Notes under the pieces: generated by a model
What the model was told of the DNA's origin: nothing
Seen by the model: only the letters and a program-made list of their open reading frames with translations
The model's database searches: none
Assembly (NCBI RefSeq): GCF_011764425.1
Contig: NZ_BLPF01000003.1
Span: 310,001-374,000 of the forward strand
Reading direction: 5' to 3'
Length of the DNA: 64,000 nucleotides
Source: Phytohabitans houttuyneae
Lineage (GTDB): Bacteria > Actinomycetota > Actinomycetes > Mycobacteriales > Micromonosporaceae
Shown: piece after piece, positions 34,364-43,136 of the stretch
How the letters are laid out: every line of letters starts with the position of its first letter
Numbering within the stretch: the first letter of the stretch is position 1
Made by a program: the position numbers and the translations under genes

Positions 34364-35742
34364 GCACTTCTCAGGCGCTGGTCACGAGCCTGCGTGACCT
34401 GCTCACCGGCATGGCTCCCGGCGACCGCCTGCCGAGCAGCCGCGAGCTGGTCGAGCGCTACCGGGTCAGCCCGGTGACCGTTTCCCGGGCCATCGCCGCG
34501 CTCGCCGCCGAGGGAGCGGTGGTGACCCGGCCCGGCAGCGGGACGTACGTGGCGCCCCGCTCCGCGCGCGGCCTCGTGGTCGCCGACACCGCGTGGCAGA
34601 CGGTGGCGCTGGCCGACCGTTCGGTGGACACCCGGCACCTCGCCGACCCGCCGCCGCCGCCGGAGGGGACCGTGCGCCTCGACGGTGGGTACCCGAATCG
34701 TTCGCTGCAGCCGGTCCGCGCACTGAGCGCGGCGCTGGCCCGCGCCGCCCGCCGCCCGGACGCCTGGGACCGCGCACCGGCAAGCGGCCTGCCGGCCCTG
34801 CGCTCCGTCTTCGCCGCGCTCGTCGGCGGGGGAGCGACGGCGGACGACGTGCTCGTCACCGGCGGCGGGCAGGGCGCGCTGTCGGTCGCGTTCCGGGCGA
34901 TCGCGGGGCCGGGCAGCCCGATCCTCGTCGAGTCGCCGACGTACCCGGGCGCGCTCACCGCGGCGCGCGCCGCCGGCCTGCGTCCGGTGCCGGTGCCGAT
35001 GGACGCCGAGGGCATCCGGCCCGACCTGCTGGCCGACGCGTTCGCGATGACCGGTGCGCGCGTGCTCTACTGCCAGCCCACCCACCACAACCCCACCGGC
35101 GTGGTGCTCGCGCCGCGTCGCCGCGACCAGGTGCGGCAGGTCGCGCGGGCCGCCGGGGCGTTCCTGGTGGAGGACGACTTCGCCCGGCTGCTTGGCCACG
35201 GCACGCGGCCACCTCGCCCGCTGGCCGCCGACGACCCCGACGGCACGGTCGTGTACGTCACGTCACTGACCAAGCCCGCCGCGCCCAGCCTGCGGATCGG
35301 CGCGATCGTCGCGCGCGGCCCGGTGATGGAGCGGATGCGCGCTGTCCGCGCGGTGGACGACTTCTTCGTCACCCGCCCGCTGCAGGAGGCCGCCGTCGAG
35401 CTGGTCAGCGCACCCGCCTGGGAGCGGCACCTGCGCCAGCTCTCGCTGGACCTGCGCGAGCGGGCCGGCGCCCTGGCCGCCGCGCTCGTCCGCGACCGTC
35501 CAGACTGGACGGTCACGAGCATGCCGACCGGCGGGCTCCACCTGTGGCTGCAACTGCCCGCCGGCACCGACGTCACAGTCGTCGCCGACCAGGCCCGCCG
35601 CGCCGGGGTGACGGTGGACAGCGGCAACCGGTTCTTCGCCGCCGAGCCGCCCGCGCCGTACCTGCGCCTGACGTTCGCCGCGCCCGCCGACGGGGCCGAG
35701 CTGCTGGAGGGCGCCCGCCGCCTGGCCACGCTCCGGGAGTGA
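34351..35742 (+). CDS. MocR-type regulator (GntR winged helix fused to class I aminotransferase domain)
   Basis: 463 residues. The N-terminal GntR winged helix reads DRLPSSRELVERYRVSPVTV and SRAIAALAAEGAVVTRPGSG. An aminotransferase-I-like domain follows, with GGQGALSVAFRAIAGPG, QPTHHNPTGVVLAP, VEDDFARLLGHG and the PLP-lysine motif TSLTKPAAPSLRIG. This fusion defines MocR/PdxR/GabR regulators, which sense an amine or PLP adduct. It diverges from the class V aminotransferase, with overlapping start codons and a palindrome between their promoters. The effector is unknown. Confidence 0.9.
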   Translation: MSESSTSQALVTSLRDLLTGMAPGDRLPSSRELVERYRVSPVTVSRAIAALAAEGAVVTRPGSGTYVAPRSARGLVVADTAWQTVALADRSVDTRHLADPPPPPEGTVRLDGGYPNRSLQPVRALSAALARAARRPDAWDRAPASGLPALRSVFAALVGGGATADDVLVTGGGQGALSVAFRAIAGPGSPILVESPTYPGALTAARAAGLRPVPVPMDAEGIRPDLLADAFAMTGARVLYCQPTHHNPTGVVLAPRRRDQVRQVARAAGAFLVEDDFARLLGHGTRPPRPLAADDPDGTVVYVTSLTKPAAPSLRIGAIVARGPVMERMRAVRAVDDFFVTRPLQEAAVELVSAPAWERHLRQLSLDLRERAGALAAALVRDRPDWTVTSMPTGGLHLWLQLPAGTDVTVVADQARRAGVTVDSGNRFFAAEPPAPYLRLTFAAPADGAELLEGARRLATLRE

Positions 35743-35755
35743 CTCCATGATTCGG

Positions 35756-35799
35756 GCTACCGCGACGCCCGCGGTGGTCCGGACCGTTGCTCCCGCGGC
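35756..35799 (-). repeat. Dispersed intergenic repeat, copy B
   Basis: Minus-strand copy of the element at 17309-17360, with the central GGTCCGGACC at 35776-35785 and the same flanking CCGCGG boxes. It lies in the 388-base gap after the MocR gene, next to an Hsp70 relic. Confidence 0.65.
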
Positions 35800-35938
35800 A
35801 CCTGGGGTTGGTGAGGCCCTGTCCGGACGCCACGGCCGCGGCGACCCGCGCCTTCAGCCGCGACGGCACACGCGTGGCCGCCGGCTTCAGCGTCTGGAAC
35901 GCCACCAGCGGCGCCTCGAACCCGCCGGGCGTCCGCGG

Positions 35939-36105
35939 CCACCCGTCGCGATCAGGTCCGTCACCGGCACGTCCGCGCCGGCCAGCAGGACGGCGCCGTC
36001 GACGACGCGCCGCTTGGGATTGGGCTCGACCCCGGCCGGGTTGGCGCGCGCCAGGTGTACGGTCGTGGTGGTTCCAAAGTCGACACCCAACCGGTAGCCG
36101 GTCAT
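35939..36105 (-). pseudogene. Relic of an Hsp70/DnaK-like gene
   Basis: From an ATG at 36105 the frame reads MTGYRLGVDFGTTTTVHLAR, the phosphate-1 loop of Hsp70 ATPases. It then jumps directly to PAGVEPNPKRRVVDGAVLLA and VPVTDLIA. The intact Hsp70-like gene in this window (50545-52883) has the same two blocks (GVDLGTTHTV and FEPNPKRRIDDGNVLLGD), separated by about 45 residues that are missing here, and then continues for hundreds of residues. The rest of the gap to 35743 contains repeat B and no other recognisable coding sequence. Confidence 0.7.
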
Positions 36106-36130
36106 GAGGCGCCGCACATGGACACGGGGC

Positions 36131-36586
36131 TCAGGGGACGTAGCGGTAAATCACCTCGGCGGCCGCGACCGGCTTGTCGCCGCCCTCGCGTTCCACCGTC
36201 ATCGCGACGGTGAGGTCGACGGCGCCGGCGGCGGCCACGCGGACCGACTCGACGCGGGCGTGCAGCCGGATCTTCGAGCCGACCGGGAGCGGTGCGGGAA
36301 AGCGGACCTTGTTGAGCCCGTAGTTGACGCCCATGCCGATCCCGTCGATCCGCAGCAGCTCGCTCCACATCGGGACCAGCAGCGACACGGTCAGGTAGCC
36401 ATGCGCGATCGTCCCGCCGAACGGGCCGCCACTGGCGCGCTCCGGGTCGACGTGGATCCACTGGTGGTCGTCGGTGGCGTCGGCGAAGCGGTCGATCCGG
36501 TCCTGGGTGATCTCCCACCAGTCGCCGGGCCCGAGCGTGGTGCCGGCGAGGGAAGTGAGCTCTTCGAGGCCGTGGACGGTGCGCAT
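36131..36586 (-). CDS. MaoC-family (R)-hydratase/dehydratase
   Basis: 151 residues, a single hot-dog domain. It has the catalytic pattern FADATDDHQWIHVDPERA and GGTIAHGYLTVSL typical of MaoC-type enoyl-CoA hydratases, where Asp and His activate water. AGGAGG lies 8 bases before the ATG. It is the last gene of the nine-gene operon, 11 bases after the acyl-CoA synthetase, and would hydrate an enoyl-CoA intermediate. Confidence 0.85.
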   Translation of the reverse strand: MRTVHGLEELTSLAGTTLGPGDWWEITQDRIDRFADATDDHQWIHVDPERASGGPFGGTIAHGYLTVSLLVPMWSELLRIDGIGMGVNYGLNKVRFPAPLPVGSKIRLHARVESVRVAAAGAVDLTVAMTVEREGGDKPVAAAEVIYRYVP

Positions 36587-36597
36587 CCGGGCTCCTC

Positions 36598-38091
36598 CTA
36601 GGGTTGGTGGCGGGCGCGCAGCTCCTGCTTGAGGACCTTGCCGGACGCGGTCCGGGGCAGCCCTTCGGCGAGCACCACGCTCTTCGGGATCTTGTAGCGG
36701 GCTATCTTGCCGTCGAGGAAGGCGAGCAGCTGCGCCGGGTCGAGCCGCGCGCCGGCGCGGAGCACGACGACAGCCCGGCCGACCTCGCCCCACCGCTCGT
36801 CCGGCACGCCGATCACGGCGCACTCGGCGACGGCCGGATGCTGGTAGATCACGTCCTCGACCTCGGCCGGGTAGATGTTTTCGCCGCCCGAGATGATCAG
36901 GTCCTTGATCCGGTCGCGGATGTACAGGTATCCCTCGTCGTCGGCGACCGCGACGTCGCCGGTGCGCAGCCACCCGTCGCCGGTCAGCGCCGCGGCCGTC
37001 TCGGCCGGCTGCCCCCAGTAGCCGGCCATCACGTTGGGGCCCTGGATCTGCACCTCGCCGGGCTCGTGCGGCGCCACCGGCCCGCCGTCCGGCGCGGCCA
37101 GCCGCACGTCGGTGAAGAAGGACGGGGTGCCGGCCGAGCCGGCCTTGGCCGGGCTGTCGCCGGCCCGCAGGAACGTGGCGCCGGGCGCGGACTCGGTCAG
37201 GCCGTAACCCTGCATGAACGTCACGCCGCGCTGCCGGTACGTCGCGATGAGCGGCTCGGGCACCGGCGCGCCGCCGCAGATCGCGGAGCGGACCGAGGAC
37301 AGGTCGGCCTCCGCCCACCGCGGCGACCGCGCGATGGCCTGGAACATCGCCGGTACACCGAACAGGAACGTCACCCGGTGCCGCTCGATCAGCTCCAGCG
37401 TCGCGTCCGGGTCGAAGGCGGACACCAGGATGGCGGTACCGCCCTTGCAGAACGTCGGCAGCACGGTCTGGTTGAGCGCGGCGACGTGAAACATCGGCGC
37501 GCTGACCAGCGTCACCTCGGTGCTGGTGATGTCGACGTCGACGAGGAGGTTGACCGTGTTCCAGGTGACGTTGGCGTGGGTGAGCATCACACCCTTGGGG
37601 CGGCCGGTGGTGCCCGAGGTGTACATGAGCATGCAGGTCTCGTCCGGCGCGACGGGCAGGTCGAGCGGCTCGGGCTCCACCGTGGACAGTGCCGCCTCGT
37701 AGCCGTCGAGGGACAGCTCGTAGGGCACGGTGGCCTTCAGCTCCTCCACCACGCCGGCCAGCCGGGGTGACCAGATCAGTGCGGCGGCGCCGCTGTCGCG
37801 CAGGATGTACGCCAGTTCGGGCGCGGCGAGGCGGGTGTTCAGCGGGACGAACGCGGCGCCCAGCACGCCGGTCGCGAGCAGCATCTCCAGGAGTGTGGGG
37901 TGGTTGGGCCCGAGGTAGGCGACGCGGTCGCCGCGGCCGATCCCGCGCGCGGCCAGCACGTGGGCCAGGCGGGCGGTCCGCTCGGCCACCTCGCGGTACG
38001 TGTACTCCCGGCCGTCGTGGACGACCGCGACGCGCTCCGGTGACATGCGGGCGCGTCGGGCGGCCCAGGAGCCGACTCCCTGGTTACGCAT
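36598..38091 (-). CDS. Acyl-CoA synthetase (AMP-forming)
   Basis: 497 residues of the ANL adenylate-forming family. It has the P-loop YTSGTTGRPKGVMLTH, the A5 motif GYGLTESAPG, the A7/A8 region TGDVAVADDEGYLYIRDR then KDLIISGGENIYPAEVE, and the C-terminal catalytic lysine in PRTASGKVLKQEL. It converts a carboxylic acid, ATP and CoA into an acyl-CoA. It overlaps the amidohydrolase stop by 8 bases. In this operon it most likely activates the acid brought in by the Liv-type importer. Confidence 0.9.
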   Translation of the reverse strand: MRNQGVGSWAARRARMSPERVAVVHDGREYTYREVAERTARLAHVLAARGIGRGDRVAYLGPNHPTLLEMLLATGVLGAAFVPLNTRLAAPELAYILRDSGAAALIWSPRLAGVVEELKATVPYELSLDGYEAALSTVEPEPLDLPVAPDETCMLMYTSGTTGRPKGVMLTHANVTWNTVNLLVDVDITSTEVTLVSAPMFHVAALNQTVLPTFCKGGTAILVSAFDPDATLELIERHRVTFLFGVPAMFQAIARSPRWAEADLSSVRSAICGGAPVPEPLIATYRQRGVTFMQGYGLTESAPGATFLRAGDSPAKAGSAGTPSFFTDVRLAAPDGGPVAPHEPGEVQIQGPNVMAGYWGQPAETAAALTGDGWLRTGDVAVADDEGYLYIRDRIKDLIISGGENIYPAEVEDVIYQHPAVAECAVIGVPDERWGEVGRAVVVLRAGARLDPAQLLAFLDGKIARYKIPKSVVLAEGLPRTASGKVLKQELRARHQP

Positions 38092-38962
38092 CGTTGCCTT
38101 CCAGGCCGAGGAGGCGTGCGGCGTTCTGCTTGAGTATTTTGGGCCGCACCTCGGGCCGGATGTCCAGCTTTTCGAAGTCGGCCAGCCACCGGTCCGGCGT
38201 GATGAGCGGAAAGTCGGAGCCGAAGAGCACCTTGTCCGACAGCAGCGTGTTGGCGTAGCGCACGAGCTGCGGCGGGAAGTACTTCGGCGACCAGCCGGAC
38301 AGGTCGATGTGCACCAGCGGCTTGTGGGTGGCCACCGCGAGCGCCTCGTCCTGCCACGGAAACGACGGGTGCGCGATGACGATCCGCAGGTCGGGAAAGT
38401 CGGCGGCCACGTCGTCGAGGGCGAGGGGATTGGCGTACTTGAGCCGGATGCCACCCCCGCCCCGCACGCCCGCACCGATGCCGGTCTGTCCACTGTGGAA
38501 GAGAGCGACGGCGCCGGCGGCCTCGATCGCCTCGTACAGCGGGTAGCACATCCGGTCGTCGGGGTGGAACGCCTGCAGGCTGGGGTGGAACTTGAAGCCG
38601 CGCACGCCGTACCCGTCCAGCAGCGCCCGCACCTGGAGCAGGGCGTCGGCGCCGCGCCACGGGTCCACGCTGGCGAACGGGATGAGCACGTCGGCGTTGG
38701 CCGCGCAGGCCTCGGCGACCTCGTCGCTGGGTATCGGCGGGTGCCCGGTGGCGGTCCGCGCGTCGACGGTGAAGACGACGGCGGCCATCCGGCGCTCGCG
38801 GTAGTACGCCGCGATGTCCGCCACGGTGGGGGTGCGCGGGTGGTCGCCGCGGAAGTACCGGGCCGACGCGGCCATCAGCTCGGCCGGCAGCGACTGGTGG
38901 CCGTCCTTGCCGAGCTCGGCGTGTACGTGCACGTCGATGGCGACGAGCGCGCCGAGGTTCAC
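38084..38962 (-). CDS. Amidohydrolase-2 family metal-dependent hydrolase or decarboxylase
   Basis: 292 residues from GTG 38962, which overlaps the SDR stop (GTGA). The metal-binding TIM barrel shows IDVHVHAELG, KFHPSLQAF, LFHSGQTGIG, IVIAHPSFPW and LFGSDFPLITP. The family (ACMSD, gamma-resorcylate decarboxylase, lactonases) mainly processes carboxylated rings and their ring-opened products, which fits the aromatic or organic acid theme suggested by the PaaX regulator. The exact reaction is unknown. Confidence 0.8.
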   Translation of the reverse strand: MNLGALVAIDVHVHAELGKDGHQSLPAELMAASARYFRGDHPRTPTVADIAAYYRERRMAAVVFTVDARTATGHPPIPSDEVAEACAANADVLIPFASVDPWRGADALLQVRALLDGYGVRGFKFHPSLQAFHPDDRMCYPLYEAIEAAGAVALFHSGQTGIGAGVRGGGGIRLKYANPLALDDVAADFPDLRIVIAHPSFPWQDEALAVATHKPLVHIDLSGWSPKYFPPQLVRYANTLLSDKVLFGSDFPLITPDRWLADFEKLDIRPEVRPKILKQNAARLLGLEGNDA

Positions 38963-39843
38963 GGGCGGGTGTCCCGGTGGCCCAGCGCGGTGGACCAGAC
39001 GGCCGCGATGGTGGCGGCGTCCCAGCCGCCCTCGCGGATGGCGGTGGCCACCTCCTCGGGGTGGGACCAGAGCGTGAGGCGGTCGCCACCGATGCCGATC
39101 GCCTGACCGGTGATCTCGCCCGCCTCGGCCGAGGCGAGGAAGGCCACGAGCCCCGCCGCGTCGTCCGGCGTGCCGAAGCCTTCGCCGGTGCGCAGCCAGC
39201 CGGGCAGCGGTGTGCCGTCCGCCTGCCACGCCTCGACGTGCGGCGCGAAGGCGGGGATCGTCGCGGTCATCGCGGTCGCCGCGACGGGGATGACCGCGTT
39301 GACGGTGATCCCGGCGCGGGCGCATTCGAGGGCCCAGGTGCGCACCATGCCGACGATGCCCGCCTTCGCGCCGGAGTAGTTGGTCTGGCCGAGGTTGCCG
39401 CGCTGGCCGGCGGGGGAGCCCACGGCGATGATCCGGCCGCCCTGCCCCTGCTCGCGCATCCGCCGCACCGCCGCCCGCACGCAGGTGAACGTGCCGCGCA
39501 GGTGGACGGCGACGACCTCGTCGAAGTCATCGTCGGACATCTTCCACAGCATGCGGTCGCGCAGGATCCCGGCGTTGGTCACCAGCACGTCGAGGTGGCC
39601 GAAGGTGGCGACGGCCCGTTCGACGAGGCGTTCGGCGGTCTCGGTGGGGCCGACCGCGCCCGGCTCGGCGACCGCGGTACCCCCGTCGGCCTCGATCTGC
39701 TTGACCGCCGCGGCGGCCGCCGCCGGGTCGGCGTCGTTGACCACCACGCGGGCCCCGGCGGCGGCGAGCGCGGTCGCGTACGCCAGGCCGAGCCCGCGTC
39801 CCGCGCCCGTGACGACGGCCACCCGGCCGGTGAGGTCCACCAT
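38959..39843 (-). CDS. Short-chain dehydrogenase/reductase
   Basis: 294 residues. Rossmann motif TGAGRGLG near the N-terminus (VAVVTGAGRGLGLAYATALA), NAG at LVTNAGILRD, catalytic Ser in VGSPAGQRG and YxxxK as NYSGAK. The closest resemblance is to the hydroxyacyl-CoA dehydrogenase domain of multifunctional beta-oxidation enzymes, which often pair with MaoC hydratases. Probable NAD(P)-linked oxidation of a hydroxyacyl-CoA. It lies 25 bases downstream of the permease genes in the operon. Confidence 0.85.
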   Translation of the reverse strand: MVDLTGRVAVVTGAGRGLGLAYATALAAAGARVVVNDADPAAAAAAVKQIEADGGTAVAEPGAVGPTETAERLVERAVATFGHLDVLVTNAGILRDRMLWKMSDDDFDEVVAVHLRGTFTCVRAAVRRMREQGQGGRIIAVGSPAGQRGNLGQTNYSGAKAGIVGMVRTWALECARAGITVNAVIPVAATAMTATIPAFAPHVEAWQADGTPLPGWLRTGEGFGTPDDAAGLVAFLASAEAGEITGQAIGIGGDRLTLWSHPEEVATAIREGGWDAATIAAVWSTALGHRDTRP

Positions 39844-39868
39844 GCGTTGCTCCTTTCCGAGGATGCTG

Positions 39869-40825
39869 TTATCTGCGGAGGCGGATGCGGGCGTCCCGGG
39901 CGGCCGGCACGATCCCGCGTGGCAGGAACAGCACGACGAGCACGAGCACGACCGCGTAGACCGCGTACGAGAGCACGCTCGGCGCGTAGCTGGGCATGCC
40001 GGGCTGGGTGCCGATCGTGGTGAGCAGCTGGACGAGCAGCATGATCGCGGTGGCGCCGGCGACCGCGCCCCAGACGGTGCCCATGCCGCCGACGACGGCC
40101 ATCACCACGTACTCGATCGACAGCAGGATCGGGAACGAGCCGGGGGCCAGATAGCCGAGGTAGAAGGCGTAGACGCCGCCGGCGAGCCCGGCGAACGCCG
40201 CGGAGAGGGCGAACACGGCGAGGCGGTAGCGCCCCACCGGCACGCCGCTGGCCGCCGCGGCGACCTCGCTGGTGGCGAGTGCCCGCAGGCCGCGCCCGGG
40301 CCGCGAGGCCATCACGTTGGCGGTGACCAGCACGGCCAGGCCGAGTGCGGCCCAGGCGAGGTACGCGTAGCCGAGGTCGCCGGCGAGCTCGTATCCGCCG
40401 ATCGAGAGCCGGGGGATGCCCTGCAGGCCGATCGCGCCCCCGGCCCACTCGCCGCGGGCCAGCAGCGACAGCAGGATCAGCTGCGTGGCGAGGGTGGCGA
40501 ACGCGAGGTGGTGACCGCGCAGCCGCAGCAGGGAGACCCCCACGACGGTGGCGGACAGCGCCGCCACGACCGGGGCCGCCGCGAGGCCGGCGAGGGTGGG
40601 CGCGCCGTGCACGGACAGCAGGCCGGCGGTGTACGCCCCGATCGCGTAGAACGACGCCTGGCCGAGCGAGACCTGCCCGGCGTACCCCATCAGCAGCGAC
40701 AGGCCGACGGTGACGGTCGCGGCGAGGCCGAGCAGCGTGAAGACCGCGAGGTGGCTGCTGGACAGCAGCGGCGGCAGGGCCAGCACGAGCGCGACCGCCG
40801 CGGCGACCGGCAGGTGGCGTCTCAT
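39869..40825 (-). CDS. Branched-chain amino acid-type ABC permease (LivM)
   Basis: 318 residues, about ten hydrophobic helices, with LGQASFYAIGAYTAGLL and EYVVMAVVGGMGTVWGAVAG, the hallmarks of LivM. The C-terminus is basic. Its start overlaps the LivH stop (ATGA). Liv-type (HAAT) systems import amino acids, urea and many aromatic or dicarboxylic acids. The catabolic genes beside it favour an organic acid. Confidence 0.9.
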   Translation of the reverse strand: MRRHLPVAAAVALVLALPPLLSSSHLAVFTLLGLAATVTVGLSLLMGYAGQVSLGQASFYAIGAYTAGLLSVHGAPTLAGLAAAPVVAALSATVVGVSLLRLRGHHLAFATLATQLILLSLLARGEWAGGAIGLQGIPRLSIGGYELAGDLGYAYLAWAALGLAVLVTANVMASRPGRGLRALATSEVAAAASGVPVGRYRLAVFALSAAFAGLAGGVYAFYLGYLAPGSFPILLSIEYVVMAVVGGMGTVWGAVAGATAIMLLVQLLTTIGTQPGMPSYAPSVLSYAVYAVVLVLVVLFLPRGIVPAARDARIRLRR

Positions 40826-41688
40826 CCCGGCATCGCCTCCTGCTGTGAGGTCGGGGTCCGCGCGGCCTGGACCACCATGACCGCGAGCATCAGGCCGAGT
40901 GCCAGCTCCAGCTGGTACGCGCCGCCGCCGTAGCCGGCGATCACCGTCTGCGCGACGCCGAGCAGCAGCCCGCCGGCGAGCGTGACGGCGGGGCGTGTCA
41001 GTCCGCCGAGGACGGCGGCGGCGAAGCCGTTGACGATCAGGGTGACGTCGCTGTCGAACGTGACCTGCTGTACCGGCGTGACGAGCACTCCGGCGAGGCC
41101 GCCCAGCGCGCCGCCGAGCCCGAACGACAGCAGCCCCATCCGGGTCACGTCGATGCCGACGACCCGCGCGGCGTACCGGTTGGACGCGCAGGCGGACAGC
41201 GCCTTGCCCAGGTCGGTGCGGGCGAAGAAGGCGGCGAGGAGGGCGAAGACCGGCAGGGTCACGCCGATGACGAGCAGGTAGTGGGTGGGCACCCGGGCGC
41301 CGGCGACGTGCGTCGAGCCGGCCAGGCCGGGAAAGGACCGGGGCTGGTCGCCCCAGATCAGGACCTCGACGGCGTACGCGAACACGCCGAGCCCGAGCGT
41401 CACGATGAGCGCCGCGCGGGGGCTGGTGCCCGGCTTGCCGATGGCGATCACGCCGACGACGAGGCCGACCGCGGCCGCCGCGGCGACGGCGACAAGCTCC
41501 GCGGCACCGTGCGGCAGCCCGCTCGCGAGCAGTGTCGAGGTGAGCATGGCGGCGATGACCGCGAACGCGCCCTGCGCGAAGTTGACCACGCGGGTGACCC
41601 GGTAGATGACCACGAGGCCGCTGCCGACCAGCGCGAAGCCCGCGCCGATGCCGGCGCCGGTGAGCAGGTACTCCAGCAGCTGGCTCAC
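40822..41688 (-). CDS. Branched-chain amino acid-type ABC permease (LivH)
   Basis: 288 residues from GTG 41688, chosen because it overlaps the preceding ATPase stop (GTGA) and gives the family start LLEYLLTGAGIGAGFALVGS. Other family marks are RVTRVVNFAQGAFAVIAAML and NGFAAAVLGGLTRPAVTLAG. It forms the channel with LivM. Confidence 0.9.
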   Translation of the reverse strand: MSQLLEYLLTGAGIGAGFALVGSGLVVIYRVTRVVNFAQGAFAVIAAMLTSTLLASGLPHGAAELVAVAAAAAVGLVVGVIAIGKPGTSPRAALIVTLGLGVFAYAVEVLIWGDQPRSFPGLAGSTHVAGARVPTHYLLVIGVTLPVFALLAAFFARTDLGKALSACASNRYAARVVGIDVTRMGLLSFGLGGALGGLAGVLVTPVQQVTFDSDVTLIVNGFAAAVLGGLTRPAVTLAGGLLLGVAQTVIAGYGGGAYQLELALGLMLAVMVVQAARTPTSQQEAMPG

Positions 41689-42365
41689 CGTGCCGCCTCC
41701 ACCGGTCCGCCCAGGTAGGCGGCGGCGACCCGGCTGTCCGCCGCGAGCTGGGCTGCCGGGCCTTCGGCGACCACCCGGCCGGCCTCCAGCACGTACGCCC
41801 GGGTGCACAGCTCCAGCGCCATCCGCGCGTTCTGCTCGATGAGCAGCACGGCCAGCCCGCGCTCGCGGTTGAGCTCGCGCAGGTGCCGGACGAGGCTGGC
41901 GACGACCATCGGTGCCAGACCGAGGGAGAGCTCGTCGACCGCGAGCAGGTCCGGGCGGGCCATCAGCGCCCGGCCGACGGCGACCATCTGCTGCTGGCCG
42001 CCGGAGAGCCGCCCAGCGCGCTGGCGGCGCAGCGGGGCCAGTTCGGGGAACACCTCGTAGACGTGGCCGGTGTCCCGACCGCGCCGCCCGTTGCGCCAGC
42101 CGCCCAGCCGCAGGTTGTCGTCGACGGTCAGGTCGGCGAACATCTCCCGCCCTTCCGGCACGTGGGCCAGCTGCCCTCCGATGTGGACGGTGCCGCTCGC
42201 CGGCCGGACGATGCCGGAGAGGGTGTTGACCAATGTGGACTTTCCGGCGCCGTTGGGTCCGATCAGCGCCACCAGCTCGGCCGCCTCGACGGCGAGGGTG
42301 ACGCCGTCGAGCGCGGTCGCGGCGCCGTAGCGCACGACGAGGTCGTCGACCTGGAGCAGGCTCAC
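41685..42365 (-). CDS. ABC transporter ATP-binding protein (LivF)
   Basis: 226 residues. Walker A GPNGAGKST, signature LSGGQQQM, Walker B region DLLAVDELSLGLAP and the switch histidine replaced in family fashion near LLIEQNARMALELC. Length and the ending PVEAAR fit LivF. It drives import together with LivG and overlaps both neighbours by 4 bases. Confidence 0.92.
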   Translation of the reverse strand: MSLLQVDDLVVRYGAATALDGVTLAVEAAELVALIGPNGAGKSTLVNTLSGIVRPASGTVHIGGQLAHVPEGREMFADLTVDDNLRLGGWRNGRRGRDTGHVYEVFPELAPLRRQRAGRLSGGQQQMVAVGRALMARPDLLAVDELSLGLAPMVVASLVRHLRELNRERGLAVLLIEQNARMALELCTRAYVLEAGRVVAEGPAAQLAADSRVAAAYLGGPVEAAR

Positions 42366-43132
42366 GCGGCGGCCTCCTCGCCCAGGTACGCCGAGACGAC
42401 CGCGGGATCCGCGCGGACCTGGGCGGCGGTGCCCTCGGCGAGGACCCGGCCCAGGTGCAGCACGGTGACCCGGTCGGCGAGCCGGGCGACGAAGGCCATG
42501 TCGTGCTCGACCAGGATCATCGCGAGGCCACCGGCGCGCAGCGCGTCGAGGAGGGTGGCGAGGGCCTGCCGCTCACCGGCGCGCAGGCCGGAGGCGGGCT
42601 CGTCGAGCAGGAGCAGCCTGGGCCGGCCGCACAGCGCGCGGGCCAGCTGCAGCGCGCGCTGCTGCCCCAGCGGGAGCGTCTCGGCGGGCCGGTCCGCCCA
42701 GTCTTCGAGGCCGACCCGCTCCAGGCACTCGGCCGCCCGGTCGCGGATCTCGCGCTCCTCCCGGCGGTGGGAGGGCGCCCGCAGCGCGGCGGCGACCAGG
42801 CCGGACCGGGTGGTCGCGTGGGCGCCGACCATCACGTTTTCCAGGGCGGTCATGCCGTGGAAGACCCGCGCGGCCTGGAAGACCACGCCGACGCCGAGGG
42901 CGGCGCGGCGGTGCGGGGCCAGCCGGTCGATCCGCTGCCCGTCCAGCGTGACGGTACCGGCGTGCGGGGGCAGCTGGCCGCCGACGAGGTTGAACACCGT
43001 GGACTTGCCCGCCCCGTTGGGGCCGATGAGGCCACGGAGCTGGCCGGGCGCGACGTCGAGGTCGACGTCGCGCACGGCGTACACGCCGCCGAAGGAGCGG
43101 CTGAGCCCGCGCACGGCCAGCAGAGGCGCCAT
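42362..43132 (-). CDS. ABC transporter ATP-binding protein (LivG)
   Basis: 256 residues from ATG 43132. Walker A GPNGAGKSTVFNLV, the long LivG insertion GAHATTRSGLVAAAL, signature replaced by LPLGQQRALQLARAL, Walker B LLLLDEPASGL and ILVEHDM. The first signature residues (LPLG instead of LSGG/LPYG) match the LivG subfamily. It starts 4 bases after the substrate-binding protein stop. Confidence 0.9.
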   Translation of the reverse strand: MAPLLAVRGLSRSFGGVYAVRDVDLDVAPGQLRGLIGPNGAGKSTVFNLVGGQLPPHAGTVTLDGQRIDRLAPHRRAALGVGVVFQAARVFHGMTALENVMVGAHATTRSGLVAAALRAPSHRREEREIRDRAAECLERVGLEDWADRPAETLPLGQQRALQLARALCGRPRLLLLDEPASGLRAGERQALATLLDALRAGGLAMILVEHDMAFVARLADRVTVLHLGRVLAEGTAAQVRADPAVVSAYLGEEAAA

Positions 43133-43136
43133 CGAC

